From: JAXMEQ01 sp046348225
GTDB taxonomy: Bacteria > Pseudomonadota > Gammaproteobacteria > Burkholderiales > Burkholderiaceae_C
Reading direction: 5' to 3'
Assembly (NCBI GenBank): GCA_046348225.1
Contig: JAXMEQ010000004.1
Coordinates: forward strand, 1 to 64,000
Length of the DNA stretch: 64,000 nucleotides
The notes beneath the pieces were generated by a model, which did no database searches, had not been told where the DNA came from, and saw nothing but the letters and a program-made list of their open reading frames with translations. Of the stretch, positions 32,675 through 42,664 are shown one piece after another. The position numbers and the translations under genes are program-made. The number at the start of each line of letters is the position of its first letter. Position 1 is the stretch's first letter.

Positions 32675-33475
32675 ATGCTTGATTCATCCACCATCCAGCA
32701 GCTCGCCGCCGAGCTGGACCAGAGCGAACGCAGCCGCGTCCAGGTCGAGCACTTCTCCAAACGCCACCCCGGCATGACGATTGAGGACGGCTACGCCATC
32801 TCGCGCGCCTGGGTGGCCATGAAGATCGCCGCTGGCAGGACCGTGCGCGGCCACAAGATCGGCCTGACCTCGCGCGCCATGCAGCTCAGCAGCCAGATTG
32901 ACGAGCCCGACTACGGCACGCTGCTGGACGACATGTTCTTTTCGCCGGGCGACATCCCCACCACGCGTTTCATCGCGCCGCGGGTGGAGGTGGAGCTGGC
33001 CTTTGTGCTGAAGAAGAAGCTGGAAGGCACCAGGATCAGCATCGACGATGTGTTGGACGCCACGGACCATGTGACGCCTGCGATCGAGATCATCGACGCA
33101 CGCATTGAGCAGTTCGACCGCCACACCAAGGTCATGCGCAAGGTGTTCGACACCATTTCCGACAACGCGGCCAATGCCGGCATCGTGCTGGGCGGGCACA
33201 AGGTGTTGCCCCGCGCGGTGGACCTGCCCTGGTGCGGCGCCATCCTGCGGCAAAACGGCGCGGTGGAAGAGACCGGCCTCGCCGCTGGTGTGCAGGGCCA
33301 CCCCGCTGTGGGCGTGGCCTGGCTCACGCAGAAGCTCGCGCCCTGGGGCGAATGCCTGGAGGCCGGCGAGGTGGTGCTGGCCGGCTCGTTCACCCGGCCC
33401 GTGGCCGCGCGCGCCGGCGACGTGTTCGACGCCGACTACGGCGCGCTGGGCCGCTTTGAGTTCAAATTTGTCTGA
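32675..33475 (+). CDS. hpaH: 2-oxo-hept-4-ene-1,7-dioate hydratase
   Basis: A 266-residue member of the MhpD/HpaH hydratase family (FAH-like fold). It adds water to 2-oxohept-4-ene-1,7-dioate before aldol cleavage. Family signs are GHKIGLTSRAMQ, the metal-ligand glutamates in PRVEVELAFVL and the closing ADYGALGRFEFKFV. The ATG at 32675 is preferred over a TTG two codons upstream. It follows hpaF after 2 bp and precedes hpaI by 9 bp. Confidence 0.94.
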   Translation: MLDSSTIQQLAAELDQSERSRVQVEHFSKRHPGMTIEDGYAISRAWVAMKIAAGRTVRGHKIGLTSRAMQLSSQIDEPDYGTLLDDMFFSPGDIPTTRFIAPRVEVELAFVLKKKLEGTRISIDDVLDATDHVTPAIEIIDARIEQFDRHTKVMRKVFDTISDNAANAGIVLGGHKVLPRAVDLPWCGAILRQNGAVEETGLAAGVQGHPAVGVAWLTQKLAPWGECLEAGEVVLAGSFTRPVAARAGDVFDADYGALGRFEFKFV

Positions 33476-33484
33476 GGCACTGTC

Positions 33485-34318
33485 ATGCAAACCCCCATCA
33501 ACCCGTTCAAGCAGGCCCTGGCCGACAAGCGCGCGCAGATCGGCCTGTGGCTCGGCCTGGCCAGCCCCTACAGCACCGAGATCTGCGCCGGAGCCGGCTT
33601 CGACTGGCTGCTGATCGACGGCGAGCACGCGCCCAACGACATCCCGACCATCCTGGCGCAGCTGCAGGTGATTGCGGGCTACCCGGCGTCGCACGCCATC
33701 GCGCGCGTGCCCATGGGCCACGGCCATGTGGGCGAGGCGCTGATCAAGCAGTACCTGGACATTGGCGTGCAGACCCTGCTGGTGCCCATGGTGGACACGC
33801 CCGAGCAGGCGGCGGCCGTGGTGCGCGCGGCGCGCTACCCGCAGGCCGATGGCCAGGGCGGTATCCGCGGCATGGCGGGCGCCCGGGCGTCGCGCTGGGG
33901 CCGTTACCCCAACTATGCGAAGGAAGCCAACGCGCAGGTCTGCCTGCTGGTGCAGGCCGAGACACAAACCGCGCTGGACAACTTGGACGCAATTGCCGCC
34001 ACCGAAGGCGTGGACGGCGTGTTCATCGGCCCGGCGGACCTGTCGGCCTCCATGGGCCATGTGGGCAACGCCGCCCACCCTGACGTGCAGGCCGCCATTG
34101 CCGACGGCATCGCCCGCATCACCCGCGCCGGCAAGGCCGCCGGCATCCTCTCGCCCGACGAGGCCACAGCCCGCAAGTACCTGGCGCTGGGCGCGACCTT
34201 CGTGGCCGTGGGGCTGGACACCAACCTCCTGGTCAAGGCCACCAGCGCACTGGCGGCAGCCTTCAAGGGCCCTGCCGCACCGGCGCCTGCACCGGCCAAG
34301 ACGGGCAACCCTTACTGA
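33485..34318 (+). CDS. hpaI: 4-hydroxy-2-oxoheptanedioate aldolase
   Basis: A 277-residue class II pyruvate aldolase of the HpcH/HpaI family, a divalent-metal enzyme that splits 4-hydroxy-2-oxoheptanedioate into pyruvate and succinate semialdehyde, the last pathway step. Motifs: GLWLGLASPYSTEICAGAGF, LIDGEHAPND with the catalytic histidine, LVQAETQTALDNLD (metal ligand glutamate) and FIGPADLSASMG (metal ligand aspartate). The C-terminus has a short Ala/Pro tail. Confidence 0.95.
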   Translation: MQTPINPFKQALADKRAQIGLWLGLASPYSTEICAGAGFDWLLIDGEHAPNDIPTILAQLQVIAGYPASHAIARVPMGHGHVGEALIKQYLDIGVQTLLVPMVDTPEQAAAVVRAARYPQADGQGGIRGMAGARASRWGRYPNYAKEANAQVCLLVQAETQTALDNLDAIAATEGVDGVFIGPADLSASMGHVGNAAHPDVQAAIADGIARITRAGKAAGILSPDEATARKYLALGATFVAVGLDTNLLVKATSALAAAFKGPAAPAPAPAKTGNPY

Positions 34319-34330
34319 CTGGAGACTGCG

Positions 34331-35104
34331 ATGAACGCCATCCTGAAACCTGCGTCCAGCATGCACCCCGACGAATGGGCGGCGCGCGTCGAGCTGGCCG
34401 CCTGCTACCGCGTGTTTGCCATGCTCGGCTGGACCGAGATGATCTACAACCACATCACGGTGCGGCTACCGGCCAGCGTGGCGGGCAGCGAAAAGCAGTT
34501 CCTGATCAACCCGTTCGGCCTGCACTACAGCGAGGTGACCGCCAGCAACCTGCTGAAGATCGATGTGCAGGGCAAGAAGCTCGACGACAACCCCTGGCCC
34601 GTCAACCCCGCTGGCTTCACCATCCACGCCGCGGTGCATGAGCATGTGGACGGCGCGCACTGCGTCATGCACACGCACACCACGGCCGGAATTGCGGTGG
34701 CCTGCACCCAGGGCGGACTGGCGCAGAACAACTTCTACTCGGCCCAGCTGCACGACATGGTGGCCTACCACGACTTTGAAGGCATCACGGTGCATGCCGA
34801 CGAGGCGCCGCGCCTGTTGGCCAGCATGGGCCACAAGCCGCTGCTGATCCTGCGCAACCACGGCCTGCTGGCCTGCGGCGAGACCCTGCCACTGGCCTTT
34901 GTGCGGCTGTGGACGCTGCAACGCGCCTGCGAGATCCAGCTGGCCCAGGCCGCGCTGGGCCCGGCCATTCCCGTGCCAGAAGCCGTCGCGAAAAAGACCA
35001 CGCACGACTCGTTCCAGTTCGACGCGAAGTTCGGCGCCGGCCAGGACGTGTTCGGCGCGCTGGTGCGGCAGGTTGAACGGCTCGATCCCAGCTATAAAAA
35101 TTAG
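34331..35104 (+). CDS. class II aldolase/adducin-family protein
   Basis: A 257-residue metal-dependent aldolase-fold protein related to fuculose-phosphate aldolases. The zinc ligands are visible as HTHTTAGIAV and LLILRNHGLLACG. Such proteins add to or split phosphorylated or free hydroxy-keto acids; the real substrate here is unknown. It follows hpaI by 12 bp and is in the same operon, so it may process a side product of aromatic catabolism or belong with the reductase that follows. Its last codons and TAG stop (SYKN, stop) come from copy E of the dispersed element. Confidence 0.85.
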   Translation: MNAILKPASSMHPDEWAARVELAACYRVFAMLGWTEMIYNHITVRLPASVAGSEKQFLINPFGLHYSEVTASNLLKIDVQGKKLDDNPWPVNPAGFTIHAAVHEHVDGAHCVMHTHTTAGIAVACTQGGLAQNNFYSAQLHDMVAYHDFEGITVHADEAPRLLASMGHKPLLILRNHGLLACGETLPLAFVRLWTLQRACEIQLAQAALGPAIPVPEAVAKKTTHDSFQFDAKFGAGQDVFGALVRQVERLDPSYKN

Positions 35105-35148
35105 AGCGCGCTACGCAGTATTGATGCGGGTTACAGCCCGATTTGACC
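35091..35148 (+). repeat. 57-bp dispersed palindromic element, copy E, at a gene junction
   Basis: The plus-strand copy GCTATAAAAATTAGAGC, then GCTACGCAGTATTGATGCGG and TTACAGCCCGATTTGACC, ends exactly at the ATG of the next gene (35149). It supplies the stop codon of the class II aldolase in one frame. Its own element frame reads AIKIRARYAVLMRVTARFD and stays open. Confidence 0.85.
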
Positions 35149-36126
35149 ATGAACAACGTGACAATTTACGGGGCCGGCGCGATTGGCGGCTGGATCGGCG
35201 CGAAGCTCGCGCTGGCCGGCTGCGCGGTGAGCGTGGTGGCCCGCGGCGAGACGCTGGCGGCTGTGCAGGCCCAGGGCCTGCGGCTGCAAACGGGTGACCA
35301 CACCGTCGCCGTACCCGTGCGCGCCAGCGCCGACCCGGCCACGCTGGGCATCCAGGACCTGGTGGTGGTCGCGGTCAAGGCCCCCGCGATGGCCAGCGTG
35401 GCGCAGGCCATTGGCCCGTTGCTGGGGCCAGACACCGTTGTGCTGACCGCCATGAACGGCGTGCCCTGGTGGTTTTTTGAAGGCTTTGGCGGCGCGTTGG
35501 CTGGCACCCGGCTGCGCGCGGTGGACCCGGACGGCGCGATTGCACGCGCCATCCCCGGGCGGCAGATCGTGGGCTGCGTGGTGCATGCGAGCTGTTCACT
35601 CAATGGGCCCGGCTTCGTGCGGCACCACTTTGGCAACAAGCTCATCATCGGCGAGCCTTCGGGCCAGAAGACCGCACGGGTGCAGCAGCTTGCCACGCTG
35701 CTGGACAGGGCCGGCCACGAGGCCGTGGTGTCCAACCAGATCCAGAAAGACGCCTGGTACAAGCTCTGGGGCAACATGACGGTCAACCCCGTCAGCGCCA
35801 TGACCGGCGCCACCACCGACCTGATCCTCAACGACGACCTGGTGCGCGGCTTCATCTCCAGCGTGATGCTGGAAGCCAAAGAGATTGGTGCGCGCATCGG
35901 CATCCCGATCGACCAGCAACCCGAAGACCGGCACCAGGTCACGCGCAAGCTCGGCGCGTTCAAGACGTCGATGCTGCAGGACGTGGAGGCCGGCCGCCCG
36001 GTAGAACTGGATGCGCTGGTGACAGTGGTGAAGGAGCTGGGCGCGTTGACGCAGGTGCCCACGCCCTTCACCGACGCGCTGCTGGGCCTGAGCCGGCTGC
36101 ATGCACGCATGCGCGGGCTGTATTGA
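35149..36126 (+). CDS. 2-dehydropantoate 2-reductase (ApbA/PanE-like)
   Basis: A 325-residue NADPH-dependent reductase of the ketopantoate reductase family. The dinucleotide motif IYGAGAIGGWIGAKLALAG opens the protein, and DAWYKLWGNMTVNPVSAM holds the catalytic lysine/asparagine region. The ATG at 35149 is used; an in-frame TTG lies two codons upstream inside the repeat. Because it sits at the end of an aromatic catabolism operon, reduction of a different 2-oxo acid is as likely as pantothenate synthesis. Confidence 0.85.
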   Translation: MNNVTIYGAGAIGGWIGAKLALAGCAVSVVARGETLAAVQAQGLRLQTGDHTVAVPVRASADPATLGIQDLVVVAVKAPAMASVAQAIGPLLGPDTVVLTAMNGVPWWFFEGFGGALAGTRLRAVDPDGAIARAIPGRQIVGCVVHASCSLNGPGFVRHHFGNKLIIGEPSGQKTARVQQLATLLDRAGHEAVVSNQIQKDAWYKLWGNMTVNPVSAMTGATTDLILNDDLVRGFISSVMLEAKEIGARIGIPIDQQPEDRHQVTRKLGAFKTSMLQDVEAGRPVELDALVTVVKELGALTQVPTPFTDALLGLSRLHARMRGLY

Positions 36127-36142
36127 CGGCGATGGCCCATCC

Positions 36143-37045
36143 ATGAGCACGGCCCGCGCACTCAGCGCCACCGCCTTTGCCACCCTGCTGCTGATCGCCC
36201 TGATGATGGGTGCCAACCATGTGGCAGCGCGCATCGCCTTCAACAACGGCGTGGACGTGGCCACCGCCGTGGTTTTTCGCAGTACCGTGACGGCGCTGGT
36301 CATTGTGGCGCTGCTGGCCGCACAGAAGGTGCGCGTGAGCTTCAACGCGCGGCACAAGCGCATGCTGCCCGCCATCGGCCTGCTGATCGGCGTGCAAAGC
36401 CTGTGCCTGTACTCGGCCGTGGCGCGGCTGCCGGTGGCGCTTGCCCTGCTGGCCTTCAACACCTACCCGCTGTGGACGGCGCTGTGGGCCTGGGTGGTGT
36501 ACCGCCAGCGGCCCGAGCGTGCGATGGTGATCGCCATGCCGGTCATCCTGGCCGGGCTGGCGCTGGCGCTGGATGTGCTGGGCGCCGCTTCGGGCCTGGG
36601 CGCGGCGGGGCAGTGGGGCCGCATTGGCGCCGGCGTGGCCTTTGCGCTGGCAGCGGCTGGCACCTTCGGCCTGGCGCTGGTGCTCACGCAGCACGAGGCA
36701 GGCGACCTGGACGGCCGCGTGCGCACCGCCACCACCATGGCCATGGCGGGCCTGGTGGCACTGGCCACCGTGGGGCTGCAGGGCGGCTTCCACCTGCCCA
36801 CCGCGCCTGCCGGCTGGGGCGGGCTGGCGGCGCTGACCTTCCTGTACGGCACTGCGTTCACCATCATGTTCACCGTGCTGCCCAAGCTCGGCGTGGTCGG
36901 CAACTCGGCCATCATGAATGTGGAGCCGGTGTTCGCGCTGGTGCTGGCCTGGCTGATCCTGGGGCAGGCGATTGCACCGGTGCAGGTGCTGGGCGCCCTG
37001 ATCGTGGTCGGCGCGGTGATGGCGCTGGGGCTGCGCAAGCGCTAG
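36143..37045 (+). CDS. EamA/DMT-family transporter
   Basis: A 300-residue protein with about ten hydrophobic helices in two five-helix halves, typical of the drug/metabolite transporter superfamily. The second half ends VEPVFALVLAWLILGQAIAP, the usual EamA signature region. It follows the ketopantoate-reductase-like gene by 16 bp and is the last gene of the hpa transcript. It may export an intermediate or toxic product of the pathway; the substrate is unknown. Convergent with alr, 6 bp apart. Confidence 0.85.
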   Translation: MSTARALSATAFATLLLIALMMGANHVAARIAFNNGVDVATAVVFRSTVTALVIVALLAAQKVRVSFNARHKRMLPAIGLLIGVQSLCLYSAVARLPVALALLAFNTYPLWTALWAWVVYRQRPERAMVIAMPVILAGLALALDVLGAASGLGAAGQWGRIGAGVAFALAAAGTFGLALVLTQHEAGDLDGRVRTATTMAMAGLVALATVGLQGGFHLPTAPAGWGGLAALTFLYGTAFTIMFTVLPKLGVVGNSAIMNVEPVFALVLAWLILGQAIAPVQVLGALIVVGAVMALGLRKR

Positions 37046-37051
37046 CGAGGC

Positions 37052-38149
37052 TCAGTCGGCCACTACCACCGGCACGCGCGGCGCCAGCGCGCACATCAGC
37101 TCGTAGCCCACGGTGCCAGCGGCCTGGGCGACTTCGTCAATGGACAGCACGGCACCACTGGACGCGTTGCCCCAGAGCGTGACTTCGCTGCCAAAGCCCG
37201 CCTCGGGCAGGCCCGTCAGGTCCACGGTGAGCATGTCCATGCTCACACGCCCCACCAGGCGGGTGCGCACACCGTTGACCAGCACGGGCGTGCCCGTGGT
37301 GCAGTGGCGCGGGTAACCGTCGGCATATCCGCAGGCCACGATGCCGATGCGCATGGGCGCGTCGGCCGTGAAGCTGGAGCCGTAGCCCACGGTATCGCCC
37401 GGCTGCAGCGCCTGCGTACCGATCAGCCTGCTGGACAGCGTCATGGCGCCGCGCAATTCCCATTGCGCGGCACTGCGCTCGGGAAAGTCGGGCGCGCTGC
37501 CGTAGATGGCAATGCCCGGGCGCACCCAGTCCGCCCGCACCTGGGCGGCCTGGGCGTGGCGCAGGGTTGCCGCGCTGTTGCCCAGCGACCGCTCGCCCGG
37601 CAGATCGCGCGTGGCTTCGGCAAACGCCGCCACCTGGTGCGCGATGCCGCGCGGGCCATCGGCGTCGCTGAAATGCGTCATGAGCGATATTTCGTCCACC
37701 TGCGGCAGCGCGTTGAGGCGCGTCCACGCAGTGCGAAAGCGCTGGGGCGCAAAGCCGAGCCGGTTCATGCCCGAGTTCATTTTCAGGAACACGCGGTGCG
37801 GCTGGTGCGTCTTGTGGGTCGCCAGCATGTCGATCTGCTCGTCGCAGTGCACCACATGCCACAGGTTCAGGCGGGAACACAGCTCGAGGTCGCGCGGCTC
37901 GAAGGCGCCTTCGAGCAGCAGGATGGGCCCGCGCCAGCCCAGCGCACGCACCCGCTCGGCCTCGGCCAGGTCCAGCAGCGCAAAGCCGTCCACACCCCGC
38001 AGGCCTTCGAACACCCGCTCGATGCCGTGCCCGTAGGCGTTGGCCTTGACCACGCCCCAGACGCGGGCATCGGGCACGGCGGCCCGCACGCGGGCCAGGT
38101 TGTGACGCAGGGCGTCGGTGTGGATGGTGGCAAGGATGGGGCGCGGCAT
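37052..38149 (-). CDS. alr: alanine racemase
   Basis: A 365-residue PLP enzyme interconverting L- and D-alanine for peptidoglycan. The PLP lysine is in WGVVKANAYGHG (residue about 34). LKMNSGMNRLGF, RPGIAIYGSAP and the catalytic tyrosine in TVGYGSSF are present, as is VGRVSMDMLTVDL. The ATG at 38149 (MPRPILATIH) gives the family length. It is divergent from lplT with a 103-bp gap. Confidence 0.96.
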   Translation of the reverse strand: MPRPILATIHTDALRHNLARVRAAVPDARVWGVVKANAYGHGIERVFEGLRGVDGFALLDLAEAERVRALGWRGPILLLEGAFEPRDLELCSRLNLWHVVHCDEQIDMLATHKTHQPHRVFLKMNSGMNRLGFAPQRFRTAWTRLNALPQVDEISLMTHFSDADGPRGIAHQVAAFAEATRDLPGERSLGNSAATLRHAQAAQVRADWVRPGIAIYGSAPDFPERSAAQWELRGAMTLSSRLIGTQALQPGDTVGYGSSFTADAPMRIGIVACGYADGYPRHCTTGTPVLVNGVRTRLVGRVSMDMLTVDLTGLPEAGFGSEVTLWGNASSGAVLSIDEVAQAAGTVGYELMCALAPRVPVVVAD

Positions 38150-38252
38150 GGGTGAAATTGTGTCACTGGCGCCGTGATATAACGCCCTGTCGTACGGAGA
38201 CAGCCACAAATCAACCGGCATTAGCCGAAAGAATTCGAAGAACAGCCACTCG

Positions 38253-39536
38253 ATGAAGCGCGGTTTTTACACCATCATGTCGGCCCAGTTCTTTTCGTCG
38301 CTGGCCGACAACGCGCTTTTTGTGGGTGCCGTGCAGCTGCTTCGCTCCAGTGGTGCACCCGAGTGGCAACAGGCTGCGCTGGTCCCAATGTTCGCGCTGT
38401 TCTACGTGGTGCTCGCCCCGTTCGTCGGCGCCTTCGCCGATGCCCTGCCCAAGGGCAAGGTCATGTTCATCAGCAACGCGATCAAGGTGGTGGGCTGCGT
38501 ACTGATGCTGTTCGGCGGCCATCCCCTGATGGCCTACGCCATCGTGGGCCTCGGCGCGGCGGCGTATTCGCCGGCCAAGTACGGCATCCTCACCGAGCTG
38601 CTGCCGTCGTCACAGCTCGTCAAGGCCAATGGCTGGATCGAAGGCCTCACCATCGCCTCCATCATCCTGGGCGTGCTGCTGGGCGGCCAGCTGGTCGGGC
38701 ACGCGGTGGCATCGCGCCTGCTGACGTTTGATTTGCCGCTCATTGAAACCGGCATTGACACGGCGCCCGAGGCGGCGATTTCGGTGCTGATCTTTGTGTA
38801 CATGCTGGCGGCCTGGTTCAACACCCGCATTCCTTCCACTGGCGTCGAGATGCGGCCGATTCCGCGCAATCCGCTGGAGTTGCTGCCCGACTTCTGGACC
38901 TGCAACGCCCGGCTCTGGCGTGACAAGCTGGGGCAGATTTCGCTGGCCACCACCACGCTGTTCTGGGGCGTGAGCGGCAACCTGCGCTACATCGTGCTGG
39001 CCTGGGCCGCCGCCGCACTGGGCTACAGCGTGACGCAGGCCTCCACCCTGGTGGGCGTGGTGGCCATTGGCACCGCCGTGGGCGCGGTGGTGGCGTCGCT
39101 GCGCATGCGGCTGGACATGGCCACCAGCGTGATCCCGATGGGCATCGGCATGGGGCTGCTGGTGATCCTGCTGAACTTCATTGACAACGTGTGGGTGGCC
39201 GCGCCCTTCCTGATCCTGCTGGGCGGGCTGGGCGGCTTCCTGGTGGTGCCGATGAACGCGCTGCTGCAGCACCGGGGCCACAACCTGATGGGCGCCGGCC
39301 GCTCCATCGCCGTGCAGAACTTCAACGAGCAGGCCTGCATCCTGAGCCTGGGCGCCGGCTACAGCCTGTCCACCGGGCTGGGCCTGTCGGCCTTTGGTGC
39401 CATCACCATCTTCGGGGTGGTGGTGGCCGGCGTGATGTGGCTGATCAAGCGCTGGCACGCGAGCAACTGTGTGAAGCACCGTGCCGAGGTCGAGCACCTG
39501 CTGGAAATTGCACGGCACGACAACATGCATGGTTGA
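38253..39536 (+). CDS. lplT: lysophospholipid transporter LplT
   Basis: A 427-residue major-facilitator protein that flips lysophospholipids across the inner membrane for reacylation. The N-terminus MKRGFYTIMSAQFFSSLADN and YSPAKYGILTELLP are characteristic, and twelve hydrophobic segments are evident. No acyltransferase (aas) gene lies beside it. The next gene, a DMT transporter, starts about 60 bp later on the same strand. Confidence 0.93.
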   Translation: MKRGFYTIMSAQFFSSLADNALFVGAVQLLRSSGAPEWQQAALVPMFALFYVVLAPFVGAFADALPKGKVMFISNAIKVVGCVLMLFGGHPLMAYAIVGLGAAAYSPAKYGILTELLPSSQLVKANGWIEGLTIASIILGVLLGGQLVGHAVASRLLTFDLPLIETGIDTAPEAAISVLIFVYMLAAWFNTRIPSTGVEMRPIPRNPLELLPDFWTCNARLWRDKLGQISLATTTLFWGVSGNLRYIVLAWAAAALGYSVTQASTLVGVVAIGTAVGAVVASLRMRLDMATSVIPMGIGMGLLVILLNFIDNVWVAAPFLILLGGLGGFLVVPMNALLQHRGHNLMGAGRSIAVQNFNEQACILSLGAGYSLSTGLGLSAFGAITIFGVVVAGVMWLIKRWHASNCVKHRAEVEHLLEIARHDNMHG

Positions 39537-39598
39537 GACGCCCTGCCCGGCTGCCTGATGCCGGCCCTGCTCCACGCAGCGCCGAACCTGCTTTCCCG

Positions 39599-40510
39599 AT
39601 GAGTCCACTTCTCCCTGTTGCCGCGTTGATGTTCAACGCATTTGTCTGGGGCGTCTCATGGTGGCCCTTTCGGGCCCTGGAGACACAAGGCCTGCATCCG
39701 CTGTGGTCCACCGCGCTGGTCTACGCGTTCGCGCTCCTGGCCCTGCTGCTGGTGCGCCGTGGGGCCTGGCGCGGCTTTGCCCAGTACCCGCTGCTGTGGC
39801 TGCTGGTGGCGGCGTCGGGGCTGACCAATGTGGGGTTCAACTGGGCCGTGACCGTTGGCGATGTGGTGCGTGTGGTGCTGCTGTTCTACCTGATGCCGGC
39901 CTGGTCGGTGCTGTTGGCCTGGCCGCTGCTCGGCGAGAAGCCGGCGCCTGCGTCGCTGCTGCGGCTGGTGCTGGCGCTGGCGGGTGTGGTGGTGGTGCTC
40001 AAGCCCGCAGGCGCAGGCTGGCCTGTGCCCGAGGGCCTGCCGGACTGGCTCGCGCTGATGGGCGGCTTCTGCTTTGCGCTCACCAACATCCTGCTGCTCA
40101 AGCTCAACCGTGTGCCGTCCGAAGCGCGCGTGCTGGCCATGTTCAGCGGCGGCGCCGTCATGGCCGCAAGCGCCGCCACCTTGGGCTTGGCGCAGGGTTT
40201 TGTGCCGCCGATGCCGCCCCCCAATGCCGTGCTGCTGGGTCTGGGCCTGGCGCTGAGCCTGAGTTTTCTGGTGGGCAACCTGGCGCTGCAATACGGGGCC
40301 GCGCGGCTGGCGGCCCACACCACGGCGCTGGTCATGCTGTCCGAGGTGATTTTTGCAAGCGTTTCATCCGTGGTGCTGGGCGCAGCCACGCTGGAGACGC
40401 GCACGCTGGCGGGTGGCGCGCTGATCCTGCTGGCGGCGGCCTGGTCGGCCTGGCCCACACGCGCCCGGGCTCAGGCCTCGCCATCCACGGCGCCGGAAAC
40501 CACGCGGTGA
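39599..40510 (+). CDS. EamA/DMT-family transporter
   Basis: A 303-residue ten-helix transporter of the drug/metabolite family. It starts with FNAFVWGVSWWPFRALE and has VLLFYLMPAWSVLLAWPLLGE at the end of the first half, the typical EamA helix with a proline. Substrate unknown. The ATG at 39599 is used because upstream frame is the lplT gene read out of phase. Its last 40 bp overlap the end of recX on the opposite strand. Confidence 0.85.
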   Translation: MSPLLPVAALMFNAFVWGVSWWPFRALETQGLHPLWSTALVYAFALLALLLVRRGAWRGFAQYPLLWLLVAASGLTNVGFNWAVTVGDVVRVVLLFYLMPAWSVLLAWPLLGEKPAPASLLRLVLALAGVVVVLKPAGAGWPVPEGLPDWLALMGGFCFALTNILLLKLNRVPSEARVLAMFSGGAVMAASAATLGLAQGFVPPMPPPNAVLLGLGLALSLSFLVGNLALQYGAARLAAHTTALVMLSEVIFASVSSVVLGAATLETRTLAGGALILLAAAWSAWPTRARAQASPSTAPETTR

Positions 40511-40935
40511 ATCACCTCGGCGCCAAAACCCCGCGCAGCAAGAAAACGCATCTGCTTGCCACGCATCGCCGCGTCGGCAGGCAACTCGCCAAACTTCTTG
40601 CGCCAGACTTCGTGCGCACGGTCCAGCTCGGTTGATCGAAGCCGGTCCACGGTGTCGGCCACCATCTCGTCCGGCAGGCCCTTGCCCTGCAGTTCGTGGC
40701 GGATTCGCGCCAGCCCCAGCTTGGCGGCACGCCGGTGCACCACCGATTCAGCCACGCGCTGTTCGTTGATGAACCCGCGCGCCTGCAGTTCGTCCAGTGC
40801 CCGGCGCAGCTGGCCGGGCTCTTCCTCGAACGGGGCAAGCTTGCGCTCCAGCTCGGCACGCGAATGCTCGCGCGCGCCGAGCAGCCGCAGGGCCCGGCCC
40901 TTGAGTGAGAGTTGCGGCAGGCCAGCGGCTGGCAA
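40471..40935 (-). CDS. recX: recombination regulatory protein RecX
   Basis: A 154-residue RecX, which binds RecA filaments and limits their extension. Family pieces are ALRLLGAREHSRAELERKL, the repeated three-helix unit with RGFINEQRVAES, and LGLARIRHELQGKGLPDEM. The likely start is TTG at 40935. It lies in the same frame as recA, 15 bp after the recA TAA, with a weak GGCGGAG ribosome site. The 3' end overlaps the DMT transporter gene by 40 bp in antisense. Confidence 0.92.
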   Translation of the reverse strand: MPAAGLPQLSLKGRALRLLGAREHSRAELERKLAPFEEEPGQLRRALDELQARGFINEQRVAESVVHRRAAKLGLARIRHELQGKGLPDEMVADTVDRLRSTELDRAHEVWRKKFGELPADAAMRGKQMRFLAARGFGAEVIHRVVSGAVDGEA

Positions 40936-40950
40936 GGGGGGAGCTCCGCC

Positions 40951-42009
<1,059 letters not shown>

Positions 42010-42069
42010 AAAAATCTCCTTGAAAATCAACAGGTTGGGTTGGCGCAACCAGTTGTCTTTAATCACAGG

Positions 42070-42085
42070 CTGGATGCTTGACCAG
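42070..42085. promoter_or_regulatory. possible diverged SOS box upstream of recA
   Basis: CTGGATGCTTGACCAG is a 16-bp site with palindromic CTGG/CCAG ends and an 8-base centre. It matches the LexA format CTGT-N8-ACAG except for one base in each half-site. It is 61 bp upstream of the recA ATG, where an operator is expected. The double deviation keeps confidence low. Confidence 0.3.
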
Positions 42086-42103
42086 TACTTTATCGATTCG
42101 ATC

Positions 42104-42147
42104 AAATGAAGTAAATGACTTTTTTGGTCAGTTTGCTTTACTATTTG
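42104..42147. promoter_or_regulatory. inverted repeat upstream of the MarR-type gene
   Basis: CAAATGAAGTAAATGAC and, after a T-rich loop, GTCAGTTTGCTTTACTATTTG form an imperfect inverted repeat that ends 3 bp before the MarR-family start codon. It is AT-rich, in the divergent region with recA, and fits a MarR operator or a 5' UTR hairpin. Confidence 0.4.
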
Positions 42148-42150
42148 CCG

Positions 42151-42627
42151 ATGGACGATCACTGGCGGCAAACCCACCTCGGCCGGCTGCTGGGCCATGC
42201 CATGCGGCGCTTTGATGCCCGCGTGCTGGCCCTCATGGCGCACAACATCGAAGTCCCGCTGGCGCTGTCCAACCTGGCAGCACGCGAGCAGGTCAGCGCG
42301 GCCCATGTGCACATCACCCGGCACCTCGCGCCGGCGGGGTCACGCCTGACCGATCTGGCCGGGCGCGCCGGCATGACCAAGCAGGCCATGGGCGCGCTGG
42401 TGGACCAGTGCGAGGCCTGGGGGCTGGTGCGGCGCGAGCCAGACCCGCTGGACGCACGGGCGCGCAAGGTGGTGTTCACGCCCGCAGGGCTGGCCTGGCG
42501 CCAGGCCTTCAAGGACGCGGTGGCCCAGGCCGAGGCCGAGTTCCGGGCCGAGGTCGGCAACGAGGTCGCGACGGTGGTGATGATCGGCCTGGAGGCCTAT
42601 GCGGGCGGCGCTGGCCTGGAGGCCTAG
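42151..42627 (+). CDS. MarR-family transcriptional regulator
   Basis: A 158-residue winged-helix protein. The helix-turn-helix reads TDLAGRAGMTKQAMGALVDQ and the wing RREPDPLDARARKVVFTPAG. The ATG at 42151 (MDDHWRQTHLG) is preferred to an upstream start at 42115, which would translate the palindromic operator-like region. It is divergent from recA, and the two-component system at 42665 follows 37 bp downstream. The target genes and ligand are unknown. Confidence 0.85.
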   Translation: MDDHWRQTHLGRLLGHAMRRFDARVLALMAHNIEVPLALSNLAAREQVSAAHVHITRHLAPAGSRLTDLAGRAGMTKQAMGALVDQCEAWGLVRREPDPLDARARKVVFTPAGLAWRQAFKDAVAQAEAEFRAEVGNEVATVVMIGLEAYAGGAGLEA

Positions 42628-42664
42628 AATTTGGTCAACGACAGCTACAACACCGGAGACAGCC

